Positions 16,927 through 24,829 of a stretch of DNA of 64,000 nucleotides are shown here, piece by piece. Where the stretch lies: the NCBI RefSeq assembly GCF_910586915.1, contig NZ_CAJULN010000008.1:56449-120448 (forward strand), read 5' to 3'. The position numbers and the translations under genes are program-made. Source of the DNA: an uncultured Bacteroides sp. (lineage in GTDB: Bacteria > Bacteroidota > Bacteroidia > Bacteroidales > Bacteroidaceae). The notes under the pieces were generated by a model. The model saw only the letters and a list, made by a program, of their open reading frames with translations, did no database searches and was not told the DNA's origin. Position 1 is the stretch's first letter, and each line of letters begins with the position of its first letter.

Positions 16927-17580
16927 ATGATAAAATTAGAAGGAATTACGAAAAGTTTCGGTTCGTTGCAAGTGCTGAAAGGGATTGATTTGGAAATCAA
17001 TAAGGGTGAGATTGTCAGCATCGTAGGGCCGAGTGGGGCGGGCAAGACCACGCTGTTGCAGATTATGGGTACTTTGGACGAACCCGATGTGGGCACGGTG
17101 GAGATTGCCGGAACGGTAGTCAGCCGGATGAAAGAGAAGGAATTGGCTGCTTTCCGCAACAGGAATATCGGTTTCGTGTTCCAGTTTCATCAACTTTTGC
17201 CGGAGTTTACCGCCGTGGAGAATGTGATGATTCCTGCGTTTATAGCCGGCGTCTCCTCAAAAGAGGCAAACGACCGCGCCATGAAGATATTGACGTTTAT
17301 GGGACTTGCCGGCCGTGCTTTGCACAAGCCCAACGAGTTGTCGGGCGGAGAGAAACAGCGGGTGGCCGTGGCACGTGCTCTCATCAACAATCCGGCCGTA
17401 ATCCTGGCCGACGAACCGTCAGGAAGCCTTGATACGCACAACAAAGAAGATTTGCACCAGTTGTTTTTTGACTTGAGAGACAGGTTGGGACAGACGTTCG
17501 TCATCGTCACCCACGACGAGGGACTTGCCCAAATCACCGACCGGACGGTACATATGGTGGATGGTATGATTAAAGAATAA
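16927..17580 (+). CDS. lolD: ABC transporter ATP-binding protein, LolD-type
   Basis: 217 residues. Walker A GPSGAGKTT (about residue 37), Q-loop 'FVFQFHQLLPEFTAVENV', signature LSGGEKQRVAVARAL and Walker B VILADEPSGSLD are all intact. The sequence fits the LolD/FtsE/MacB class, which powers lipoprotein release or similar extraction from the inner membrane. No LolC/E-type permease gene is next to it, so the permease must be encoded elsewhere, as is common in Bacteroidetes. It lies 9 bp after the tcdA-like gene and so belongs to the same transcript. Confidence 0.9.
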   Translation: MIKLEGITKSFGSLQVLKGIDLEINKGEIVSIVGPSGAGKTTLLQIMGTLDEPDVGTVEIAGTVVSRMKEKELAAFRNRNIGFVFQFHQLLPEFTAVENVMIPAFIAGVSSKEANDRAMKILTFMGLAGRALHKPNELSGGEKQRVAVARALINNPAVILADEPSGSLDTHNKEDLHQLFFDLRDRLGQTFVIVTHDEGLAQITDRTVHMVDGMIKE

Positions 17581-17605
17581 GGGTGTATGACCTGACGCCT
17601 TATTC
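17575..17605. terminator. Weak hairpin between convergent lolD and the DUF1016 gene
   Basis: Perfect 8-bp arms GAATAAGG (17575-17582) and CCTTATTC (17598-17605). There is no strong T tract on either side. Confidence 0.35.
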
Positions 17606-17609
17606 CTTA

Positions 17610-18656
17610 TTATAGCTCGTTTGTATTGTGCTGCAATCGATAAAATTCTTTTTGCCGTTCGAGTTCTTCACGCAATTCCTTTTCGGTCGGCATATAGAGC
17701 ATATATTTCGAAGCGAACAATCTATCGTTATCGTGCAGGACGGAGTAACGGGCGATGTCTTCGTCGGTCTCCGAACAGAGGACAAGGCCGATGGTCGGAT
17801 TATCGCCTTCGCCGCGCACTCGCTCGTCGTACATTCTTACGTACATATCCATCTGTCCGACGTCTTGGTGTGTGATAGTCGTCGTTTTGAGGTCGATTAG
17901 CACGAACGATTTGAGTATATAGTTGTAGAAAACAAGGTCGATGAAGTAATCTTTCTTTTCGGTACGGACTAATTTCTGCCGTGCGACGAACGAAAAGCCT
18001 TTACCCAATTCGAGCAGGAATTTTTGCAGATTGCCGATGATGGCTTTTTCCAAATCTGATTCCGTGAAATCGCTGTTGGGCACAAGACCTATGAACTCGG
18101 CGACGGTCGGGTTCTTGATGAACTCCATGCAGTCGTGCTCGAATGGGGCGGTCAAAGTCTTCATTTCGGAAGCTATTGTCTCCTTGTATTGCGAAAGTAG
18201 CAACCGCTCATAATACTGCGAGCCGATATTACGGTCGAGTGTGCGGTAGCTCCACATCTGCTCGGCAGCCTCTTTCAGATACCATGCGCGAGCTTCAGCA
18301 TTGGAAACGCTTAATAGCCGCTTGTAATGCGACCATGTCAAAATTCTCCACGGTGTGGAGAATATCTCGGGAAAGAGCAGGTAGAACGAGCGATAGCTAT
18401 ATAAACTAGGTACAGAAAATCCTTTGCCGAACTCTGTAGTAAGTTCTTTCGAGAGCGATTTCAACAACTGCGACCCATAATCGGCGCGGTCTTTTCCCTG
18501 TTGCTCCTGCTCCACGATGCGCTTGCCCATCTGCCAATAAGCCTCGACCATTGCTGAGTTAATTGCAGTATATGCTCTTTGACGGGCTTGCGTTACGATG
18601 CGTTTGATTTCTTGTATAAAATCAGAATTATATATGGAAATATCGCTTTTTTTCAT
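17610..18656 (-). CDS. DUF1016 (YhcG-like) PDDEXK nuclease family protein
   Basis: 348 residues from ATG at 18656. The frame is open to an ATG at 18680, but a -7 promoter motif (18678-18685) overlaps that site, so 18656 is the better start. The N-terminal half (DUF1016_N) is helical: 'VEAYWQMGKRIVEQEQQGKDRADYGSQLL' and 'SYRSFYLLFPEIF'. The C-terminal half carries a PDDEXK core: 'DYFIDLVFYN' then 'VLIDLKT', with Asp where many relatives have Glu in ELK. Family members are predicted nucleases, sometimes found near type I restriction genes; no such genes are present here. It stands alone. Its biological role is not settled. Confidence 0.88.
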   Translation of the reverse strand: MKKSDISIYNSDFIQEIKRIVTQARQRAYTAINSAMVEAYWQMGKRIVEQEQQGKDRADYGSQLLKSLSKELTTEFGKGFSVPSLYSYRSFYLLFPEIFSTPWRILTWSHYKRLLSVSNAEARAWYLKEAAEQMWSYRTLDRNIGSQYYERLLLSQYKETIASEMKTLTAPFEHDCMEFIKNPTVAEFIGLVPNSDFTESDLEKAIIGNLQKFLLELGKGFSFVARQKLVRTEKKDYFIDLVFYNYILKSFVLIDLKTTTITHQDVGQMDMYVRMYDERVRGEGDNPTIGLVLCSETDEDIARYSVLHDNDRLFASKYMLYMPTEKELREELERQKEFYRLQHNTNEL

Positions 18657-18677
18657 TGTGTTATAATCATTTATACG

Positions 18678-18685
18678 CAAAGGTA
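18678..18685 (-). promoter_or_regulatory. -7 element for the DUF1016 gene, decides its start
   Basis: Minus-strand TACCTTTG overlaps the first possible ATG (18680) and so favours the second ATG at 18656. Confidence 0.55.
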
Positions 18686-18802
18686 CATAAATAAGCGAAA
18701 GAGTAGTCTTGTTCTTCCGCTTATTCTTAATATTACTCGTCTCAGTTGCTCTTTTTTATCCTCTGCCGCGTTGTTTTCGAGTGAAAATTAAGCAGACTCT
18801 TA

Positions 18803-19723
18803 TTAATCAAAGCAGACGTAAGGTTCAAGACGTTCAAAATCTGCCGGAGTGAATTCTTCATAGAGCGATAATTGTTTCAGGCTTTTTATGTTTCCTCTCT
18901 TTTTCCGGTATTCTACAATGACTTTCGCCTGGTAGAAATTAATGTACGGATGGCGCATCATCCGCTCCAGGCTTGCCTTGTTCAAGTTGATGCGTTGTAT
19001 CTGGCTACTATCGATGGAAAACCAGGGGCGCAGTTTCTCGGCTTTCAGGTGAATCTCCTGCAACTGCTCTATCTTGCAGAAAGCCCCTCCCAACTGTGTA
19101 CGGTAATTTACAATCCTTCGCGCAATGCCGCTTCCGATACCGGGAATCTTCTTTAGTTCGGTGGTGTCGGCAGAGTTGAGGCAGACAACCGTGCCGGGTT
19201 GGTATTTGAATATGCTGTCCCGTTGTACGTTGGATACGGTTAATAACTCTACTGTGTCTTTGTGGAGAGGACTTTCCGCAATCCGGATATAGGGAAGCAA
19301 CGTCTGGTATTGTTCTTCGGTCAGTCCGTATATCTTCCGGAAGTCTTTCGGTTGGCGGAACCGTCCCTGCCTGGCGCGATAGCGCAGGATGTTCTTAATC
19401 ATCCACGGCGGCAACCCGAGAGAAAGGAAAGTGAGAGAATCGGCAGTGTTCGGGTCAAAGGCGGCAAGTTTGATTTCCCTCTTGAAAGAAGTCGGGAAAG
19501 CGTTGCCGGCAGATTGCCGACGGGGCTTTGTCTCTTCGAGTGAAGCGATAAACTCACGATACTCTTTCTCGAACTTCTTTTGTGCTGCCCCGTCCGTCTC
19601 TTGGGAAGTGCTGAAAAGCGTGGAGAGTTTGGGAATTGCCAACACTGCCAAAATAAGAACGACAAGGACAATAATTCCTTGTCGTTCGGCCTTGGTGAAA
19701 TATAAGAATTCTTTCCACATCAT
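18803..19723 (-). CDS. ComEA-like helix-hairpin-helix protein, membrane-anchored
   Basis: 306 residues. One N-terminal membrane segment (residues about 17-34) is followed by a linker and three helix-hairpin-helix-like blocks: 'DSLTFLSLGLPPWMIKNILRYR', 'DTTELKKIPGIGSGIARRIVNYR' and 'NKASLERMMRHPYINFYQAKVIVEYRKK'. The middle block has the classic GIG hairpin. ComEA proteins bind DNA during natural uptake; Bacteroidetes versions are longer, and their role in DNA uptake is likely but unproven. Its start overlaps the transporter stop by four bases (ATGA), so the two genes are translationally coupled. Confidence 0.88.
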   Translation of the reverse strand: MMWKEFLYFTKAERQGIIVLVVLILAVLAIPKLSTLFSTSQETDGAAQKKFEKEYREFIASLEETKPRRQSAGNAFPTSFKREIKLAAFDPNTADSLTFLSLGLPPWMIKNILRYRARQGRFRQPKDFRKIYGLTEEQYQTLLPYIRIAESPLHKDTVELLTVSNVQRDSIFKYQPGTVVCLNSADTTELKKIPGIGSGIARRIVNYRTQLGGAFCKIEQLQEIHLKAEKLRPWFSIDSSQIQRINLNKASLERMMRHPYINFYQAKVIVEYRKKRGNIKSLKQLSLYEEFTPADFERLEPYVCFD

Positions 19724-21090
19724 AGCTTGATAAGTCCTAACTCGTTGATGAATATCAGTGCGATGGCAACCGGAGCGATATACCTTAATATAAAGATGAT
19801 AAGTCTGTAGACGGGAACTTTCAAAGTCCCGTCATTGGTTATTTCCGACCACACCACCTGTCGGTCGAGATACCATCCCGTGAAGACCGAAATGCACAAT
19901 CCTCCAAGCGGCAGCATGATTTTAGCCGTTACAAAGTCGAAAAGGTCGAATGTCCCCAATCCGAAGATGGTGAATCCTTTCGTTACGCCTAAAGATAACG
20001 AACAGAATATCCCTAAGAATATACATCCGCCGGTGACCATCCTTGCCGCTTTTGCGCGGGAGAACTTGAATTCCTCATGCAGATAAGCCGTCACCACTTC
20101 GTGCAGGGAAATGGTGGAAGTCAATGCAGCCATAGCCAACAAGGTATAGAACATCACCGAGAATATATAAGCCAATAGGGGAATCCCGCCAAAGGCCTGC
20201 TGGAATACATTGGGCAGTGTGATAAAGATAAGGCTCGGCCCCGAACCGGGCTGGATACCTACGGAGAACGCTGCCGGAAAAATGATAAAGCCTGCCAATA
20301 TCGCCACCAAAGTATCAATGATACCTACACTGAAGGCAGTTTTAGCTAAGTTGGTCTCTTTGCTGAAATAGGAAGCATACGTACAGAGGCAACCCATTCC
20401 CAAGCTGAGGGAGAAGAAGGCCTGTCCCATAGCGCTGAGGAATACATTTCCGTCCACTTTGCTGAAATCCGGTTTCAGCAGAAATTCAATCCCTGCACCG
20501 GCTCCCGGCAGGGTAACCGAACAGACTACCAATATGAGTATGATAATGAACAAGGCGGGCATCATAATCTTGGAAGATTTCTCGATACCTTTCTCCACCC
20601 CTTTGACAATGATAAAATGGGTAATCAGCAGAAACGCCATCAACCATCCCACGGGACGCCACGGATTGCTGGAAAAATCTTGGAAAGAAGTGATGAACTC
20701 ACCCGACGTTTTACCGGAGAAGCCGTTGATAACTGCTTCGAAAATGTATTCAAGCGTCCATCCTGCCACTACCGAGTAGTAACTTAGTATCAGGAATCCG
20801 GCTAAAACCCCCATGCGTCCCACCCAACGCCAATGTGTGCCGGGGGCAAGTTCCTGATAGGCGCCTGCGGTGTTTGCCCTCGAACGGCGACCGATAAGGA
20901 ACTCGGCAATCAGGATGGGAAGTCCGAGAAGAAGCACACAGCCTAAATAAATTAAAATAAAGGCTGCGCCGCCATGATTGCCGGTTTCATAAGGAAATCT
21001 CCAGATATTTCCCAAGCCTACCGCCGAGCCGGCGGAAGCAAGTATCACGCCTAATTTGCTGCCAAAGTTTGCTCTATCACTTTTTGTCAT
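19720..21090 (-). CDS. Sodium-dependent transporter, neurotransmitter:sodium symporter (NSS) family
   Basis: 456 residues with about 11-12 hydrophobic segments. The NSS signature 'SAVGLGNIWRFPYETGNHGGAAFILIY' is at the N-terminus; it contains the unwound TM1 that binds sodium and substrate in LeuT. 'LSLGMGCLCTYASYF' and 'LAMAALTSTISLHEVV' match TM6 and TM8. It imports an amino acid or related small molecule with Na+; which one cannot be told. It is divergent from the VanZ gene, with back-to-back -7 motifs in the 103-bp gap, and is followed without a gap by the ComEA-like gene. Confidence 0.93.
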   Translation of the reverse strand: MTKSDRANFGSKLGVILASAGSAVGLGNIWRFPYETGNHGGAAFILIYLGCVLLLGLPILIAEFLIGRRSRANTAGAYQELAPGTHWRWVGRMGVLAGFLILSYYSVVAGWTLEYIFEAVINGFSGKTSGEFITSFQDFSSNPWRPVGWLMAFLLITHFIIVKGVEKGIEKSSKIMMPALFIIILILVVCSVTLPGAGAGIEFLLKPDFSKVDGNVFLSAMGQAFFSLSLGMGCLCTYASYFSKETNLAKTAFSVGIIDTLVAILAGFIIFPAAFSVGIQPGSGPSLIFITLPNVFQQAFGGIPLLAYIFSVMFYTLLAMAALTSTISLHEVVTAYLHEEFKFSRAKAARMVTGGCIFLGIFCSLSLGVTKGFTIFGLGTFDLFDFVTAKIMLPLGGLCISVFTGWYLDRQVVWSEITNDGTLKVPVYRLIIFILRYIAPVAIALIFINELGLIKL

Positions 21091-21139
21091 AAATCTTGTT
21101 CTCTCTTACAAATCGTTATAAATAATACGTATTAAATCG

Positions 21140-21167
21140 CAAATATAGAAAATGATACTTATATTTG
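21140..21167. promoter_or_regulatory. Divergent -7 elements for the NSS transporter and vanZ genes
   Basis: Minus-strand TATATTTG (21140-21147) faces the transporter and plus-strand TATATTTG (21160-21167) faces the VanZ gene. The two are separated by 12 bp. Confidence 0.55.
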
Positions 21168-21193
21168 CACCGGATTTGTAATATTATTTAGGT

Positions 21194-21580
21194 ATGCTAT
21201 CTTATATTAAGAAATATCCCGTTTCGCTTTTAATCATATTGGCGGTGATTTACCTCTCTTTTTTCAAGCCGCCCAAGACGGATTTGAATGAGATTCCCAA
21301 CCTGGACAAGTTGGTTCATATCTGTATGTATTTCGGGATGTCGGGGATGTTATGGCTGGAGTTTTTGCGGGCACACCGCAGAGAGTATGCACCGATGTGG
21401 CACGCATGGGTGGGTGCTTTCCTTTGCCCTGTTCTTTTCAGCGGATGTGTGGAATTGCTGCAAGAGTATTGCACGGATTATCGCGGGGGAGACTGGATGG
21501 ACTTTGCTGCCAATTTCACAGGAGCGCTTTTGGCAAGTTTGAGTGCATTGCTGGCTATTAGGCTTAAGATAATAAAGTAA
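21194..21580 (+). CDS. VanZ-family membrane protein
   Basis: 128 residues with four hydrophobic segments. The VanZ-like pattern is seen in 'IPNLDKLVHICMYFGMSGMLW' (a conserved Asp-Lys-xx-His after TM1) and 'GDWMDFAANFTGALLA' (Asp-xx-Asn). VanZ proteins give low-level teicoplanin resistance in some Gram-positives; in Bacteroidetes the role is unknown. It stands alone between divergent and convergent neighbours. Confidence 0.85.
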   Translation: MLSYIKKYPVSLLIILAVIYLSFFKPPKTDLNEIPNLDKLVHICMYFGMSGMLWLEFLRAHRREYAPMWHAWVGAFLCPVLFSGCVELLQEYCTDYRGGDWMDFAANFTGALLASLSALLAIRLKIIK

Positions 21581-21604
21581 GTGCGGAAGGAGGAGATTTG
21601 AGTG

Positions 21605-21641
21605 ACAACTGAGCTATAATATCGGGTTATAACTCAGTTGT
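21605..21641. terminator. Hairpin between vanZ and murF
   Basis: ACAACTGAG (21605-21613) pairs perfectly with CTCAGTTGT (21633-21641), and five more A-T pairs extend inward after one mismatch. It lies between convergent genes. The absence of a T tract leaves terminator function uncertain. Confidence 0.45.
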
Positions 21642-21673
21642 AATGGAATTACTCCGATTTATGTGGAACTCAT

Positions 21674-22972
21674 TTATAGATGTTCTACTGTCGAACTGAG
21701 TCTGATACCGTTTGAGCCTTTGATGAGGATGGTGTATCCTTTCGGTTTATGGGTTTCCAGTTCTTTGATGACTTCCTGCACATTGGCGTATGTTTTAAAA
21801 GAATGCTGTGCGACTGCAAACTGTTCGCCTACCAGCCATACTTGTTCAAAGTTACTCTCTTTGATGTAATCTGCTATCTTCTGATGTTCGGCAGCGCTTT
21901 CGGTGCCAAGCTCTCTCATATCTCCCAATAAAAGCATTTTATGGGGCACGGTCATGTTGCGGAAGTTTTGCAAGGCAGCCATCATGCTGGTCGGGTTTGC
22001 ATTGTAAGCGTCGATAATCAGCGTGTTATCTGCTGTCTTTTTGAGTTGGGAACGGTTGTTCTGAGGGGTATATTCCGCTAAGGCCTCATCTATCTTTTGC
22101 GCCTCCACTCCAAAGAAACGGCCGATGGTGATGGCGGCTAAGGCATTTGCGAAGTTATATTCTCCGATTAACTGCGTGCGCACCTGGTGAGTCTCCCCCT
22201 CTTTGCCTGCTTTCCATTCGAAAGTGAGGAAAGGAGAGTTGTCCGTAATGCGTCCGTTGATGTACAGTCCCTCTTGCGTACCATAAGACACTAAGTCCAA
22301 TCCATTGGCTATGTTCATCAGATAAGGATTGTCGTGGTGGATGAAAACGGTGGATTCCCCTTTCTTGCGCAGGAAGTCGTAAAGCTCTCCTTTCGTCTTG
22401 ATAACCCCTTCAAAAGAGCCGAATCCTTCCAGGTGGGCTTTGCCTACATTGGTGATGATACCGTAATCGGGTTCGGCTATTCCGCAAAGAAACTTGATTT
22501 CTCCCTGATGGTTGGCTCCCATTTCAATGACGGCAAGGTCATGTTCCGGTTTCAGGCGGAGCAGGGTGAGCGGCACGCCGATGTGGTTGTTGAGATTGCC
22601 TAAGGTGTACAATACGTTATGGGCTTTGCAGAGAACGGACGAAATCAATTCTTTGGTCGTTGTCTTCCCGTTTGTTCCGGTGATTCCGATGACACGTGTG
22701 CCGAGTTGGCGGCGGTGGTAGTTGGCAAGTTGTTGCAAGGTTTGCAGGCAGTCGTCTACAAGGATGTATCGGCAGTCGCCTTCTGCGGCATATGCGGCTT
22801 CGTCGATGATGGCATATGCGCATCCCGAATCTAATGCTTTCTCAGCAAATGCATTACCGTTGAACGATTCGCCTTTCAAAGCGATAAACAAGGAGCCTTC
22901 CGGGCAGTTCCGGCTGTCGGTAGTGACCGACTGGCACTTCTGGAATATTGGGTAAAGGTCAGTAAGATTCAT
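21674..22972 (-). CDS. murF: UDP-N-acetylmuramoyl-tripeptide:D-alanyl-D-alanine ligase
   Basis: 432 residues. The Mur ligase ATP loop 'VIGITGTNGKTTTKELISSVL' is present, with 'TDSRNCPEGSLFIALKGESFNGNAF' at the N-terminus (the MurF/MurE substrate domain) and 'LIIDAYNANPTSMMAAL' in the C-terminal part, which is typical of MurF. It adds D-Ala-D-Ala to UDP-MurNAc-tripeptide in the cytoplasm, the last soluble step of peptidoglycan precursor synthesis. It is transcribed away from folP, with a -7 motif TATCTTTG on the minus strand at 23002-23009. Confidence 0.96.
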   Translation of the reverse strand: MNLTDLYPIFQKCQSVTTDSRNCPEGSLFIALKGESFNGNAFAEKALDSGCAYAIIDEAAYAAEGDCRYILVDDCLQTLQQLANYHRRQLGTRVIGITGTNGKTTTKELISSVLCKAHNVLYTLGNLNNHIGVPLTLLRLKPEHDLAVIEMGANHQGEIKFLCGIAEPDYGIITNVGKAHLEGFGSFEGVIKTKGELYDFLRKKGESTVFIHHDNPYLMNIANGLDLVSYGTQEGLYINGRITDNSPFLTFEWKAGKEGETHQVRTQLIGEYNFANALAAITIGRFFGVEAQKIDEALAEYTPQNNRSQLKKTADNTLIIDAYNANPTSMMAALQNFRNMTVPHKMLLLGDMRELGTESAAEHQKIADYIKESNFEQVWLVGEQFAVAQHSFKTYANVQEVIKELETHKPKGYTILIKGSNGIRLSSTVEHL

Positions 22973-23001
22973 AACCAGCGCTTATTGATTAAAAAACGCG
23001 G

Positions 23002-23041
23002 CAAAGATAGAAGATTCTTTCGGATTATTTCTCTACATTTG
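23002..23041. promoter_or_regulatory. Divergent -7 elements for murF and folP
   Basis: Minus-strand TATCTTTG (23002-23009) serves murF and plus-strand TACATTTG (23034-23041) serves folP, whose ATG is at 23067. Confidence 0.55.
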
Positions 23042-23066
23042 CAACAATCTAAAAGGAATAGTATCA

Positions 23067-23933
23067 ATGATGAAACCTGTATCTCCTATTTATATAAATG
23101 TAAAAGGGCGCTTGCTCGACCTCACTGTTCCGCAGGTGATGGGTATCCTGAATGTGACTCCCGATTCTTTTTATTCCGGCAGCCGGATGCAGACCGAAGA
23201 GGACATTGCCGCCCGTGCCCGGCAAATTATCGACGAAGGTGCCTCCATTATTGATATAGGGGCCTATTCTTCGCGTCCCGACGCCGAGCATATCTCTGCC
23301 GAAGAGGAGATGCGCAGGCTTCGCACCGGATTGGAAATTCTCAACCGCAATCATCCTGACGTCCTTATTTCCGTTGATACCTTCCGTGCCGATGTGGCGG
23401 AACAATGTGTGAAAGAATATGGCGTCGCTATCATCAACGACATCGCTGCCGGTGAGATGGACGACCGGATGTTTCCTACGGTAGCCCGGTTGGGAGTGCC
23501 TTACATCATGATGCATATGCAGGGAACTCCGCAAAATATGCAGCACGCCCCCCATTACGATAATCTGATAAAGGAAGTGTTTCTGTATTTTGCCCGCAAA
23601 GTGCAGCAACTGCGCGATTTGGGTGTGAAGGACATTGTTCTCGACCCGGGCTTCGGATTCGGAAAGACATTGGAGCATAACTACGAACTGATGGCACACC
23701 TGGAAGAGTTCCGTATATTCGAACTGCCCGTTTTGGTGGGAGTGTCGCGAAAATCGATGATTTATAAATTATTAGGCGGAACCCCGCAGGATTCGCTGAA
23801 CGGGACTACCGTATTGGATACGGTTGCCTTGATGAAGGGCGCGCATATACTTCGCGTACACGACGTGCGTGAAGCCGTGGAGGCCGTTCGCATCACGGAA
23901 AAGTTGAAAAAGGAGCGTTTGTATTGCAAATAA
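23067..23933 (+). CDS. folP: Dihydropteroate synthase
   Basis: 288 residues. 'VMGILNVTPDSFY' is the first DHPS signature, and 'ASIIDIGAYSSRPDAEH' is the second, with the usual 'GG.STRP' changed to 'GAYSSRPDA'. 'INDIAAGEMD', 'MHMQGTPQNMQ' and 'LDPGFGFGKTLEHNYELMAHL' follow in the usual order. The enzyme joins pABA to dihydropterin pyrophosphate in folate synthesis and is the sulfonamide target. It is followed after 15 bp by the diadenylate cyclase gene; folP next to a cdaA gene is a common Bacteroidetes pairing. Confidence 0.96.
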   Translation: MMKPVSPIYINVKGRLLDLTVPQVMGILNVTPDSFYSGSRMQTEEDIAARARQIIDEGASIIDIGAYSSRPDAEHISAEEEMRRLRTGLEILNRNHPDVLISVDTFRADVAEQCVKEYGVAIINDIAAGEMDDRMFPTVARLGVPYIMMHMQGTPQNMQHAPHYDNLIKEVFLYFARKVQQLRDLGVKDIVLDPGFGFGKTLEHNYELMAHLEEFRIFELPVLVGVSRKSMIYKLLGGTPQDSLNGTTVLDTVALMKGAHILRVHDVREAVEAVRITEKLKKERLYCK

Positions 23934-23948
23934 AAGGAAGAAGATAGT

Positions 23949-24713
23949 ATGTTTTTTGAGTTTGGCATAAAAGATTTTATAGATATTCTGCTGGTAGCTT
24001 TGCTGTTGTATTACACCTACAAACTGATGAAAGCATCCGGTTCCATCAAGGTTTTCACCGGCATTCTTGTTTTTATGTTGATTTGGCTCGTTGTGACTCA
24101 GGTGTTGGATATGAAACTGTTGGGGTCTATCTTCGACACCTTGATAAACGTGGGTGTGATAGCCTTGATTGTGCTTTTTCAGGACGAGATACGCCGTTTC
24201 TTGCTGACCTTAGGTTCTCACAGGCACGTCAGTGCGTTGGCGCATCTTTTCAACGGTTCAAAGAAAGATGCCTTGAAGCACGATGACATCATGCCGGTGG
24301 TGATGGCTTGCCTGAGTATGGGCAAGCAGAAAGTAGGTGCATTGATTGTCGTGGAGCGTAGCGTTCCGTTGGATGAAATAGTCCGTACAGGTGAAGTTGT
24401 CGACGCATCAATCAACCAGCGCTTGATTGAAAATATATTTTTCAAGAACAGTCCTCTGCACGACGGCGCTATGGTAATCAGCAACAAACGCATCAAAGCC
24501 GCCGGATGCATCCTGCCCGTATCCCATGATTTGAATATCCCCAAAGAATTAGGGTTGCGCCATCGCGCGGCGATGGGAATCTCGCAACAATCGGACGCGC
24601 ACGCTATCATCGTTTCCGAAGAGACAGGCTCCATATCCGTCGCCTATCGCGGACAGTTCTATCTTCGCCTGAATGCGGAGGAACTGGAAAGCCTGCTGAC
24701 CAAAGAAGACTGA
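23949..24713 (+). CDS. cdaA: Diadenylate cyclase, membrane-bound CdaA type
   Basis: 254 residues. Three N-terminal membrane helices (residues about 8-90) are followed by the DisA_N/DAC domain with the two active-site motifs DGA ('NSPLHDGAMVIS') and RHR ('ELGLRHRAAMGISQQSDA'). It condenses two ATP to cyclic di-AMP, which controls potassium balance and cell-wall homeostasis in many bacteria. It lies in an apparent two-gene unit with folP and close to divergent murF. The downstream flank holds a perfect 24-bp-arm palindrome rather than an ordinary terminator. Confidence 0.95.
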   Translation: MFFEFGIKDFIDILLVALLLYYTYKLMKASGSIKVFTGILVFMLIWLVVTQVLDMKLLGSIFDTLINVGVIALIVLFQDEIRRFLLTLGSHRHVSALAHLFNGSKKDALKHDDIMPVVMACLSMGKQKVGALIVVERSVPLDEIVRTGEVVDASINQRLIENIFFKNSPLHDGAMVISNKRIKAAGCILPVSHDLNIPKELGLRHRAAMGISQQSDAHAIIVSEETGSISVAYRGQFYLRLNAEELESLLTKED

Positions 24714-24733
24714 TTTACATCACAAGAATAAGA

Positions 24734-24784
24734 CAATGGTCAAAAGATGATGGTCATTTTATGACCATCATCTTTTGACCATTG
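24734..24784. repeat. Perfect inverted repeat, 24-bp arms, 3-base loop
   Basis: The left arm (24734-24757) and right arm (24761-24784) are exact reverse complements around TTT. Inside each arm the 6-mer TGGTCA (or its complement) appears twice around the 8-mer AAAGATGA, so the palindrome holds two inverted copies of a direct-repeat-flanked unit. It lies between cdaA and the AAA ATPase gene, and the right arm contains the -33 TTG of the ATPase promoter. No T tract follows on either strand. Confidence 0.9.
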
Positions 24785-24804
24785 CTGCAAATTGGCTATC
24801 TTTG
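24775..24804 (+). promoter_or_regulatory. Promoter of the AAA ATPase gene inside the palindrome
   Basis: -33 TTG (24775-24777), 19-bp spacer, -7 TATCTTTG (24797-24804). It lies after the first open-frame codon at 24782 and therefore fixes the start at 24830. Confidence 0.75.
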
Positions 24805-24829
24805 TTGCAGAAATCAATGTAATACGAAT

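Noticed and set aside
24734..24784. Palindrome as the cdaA transcription terminator
   Set aside because: No T tract follows the stem on the plus strand and it overlaps the next promoter; a terminator role remains possible but is not the best reading.
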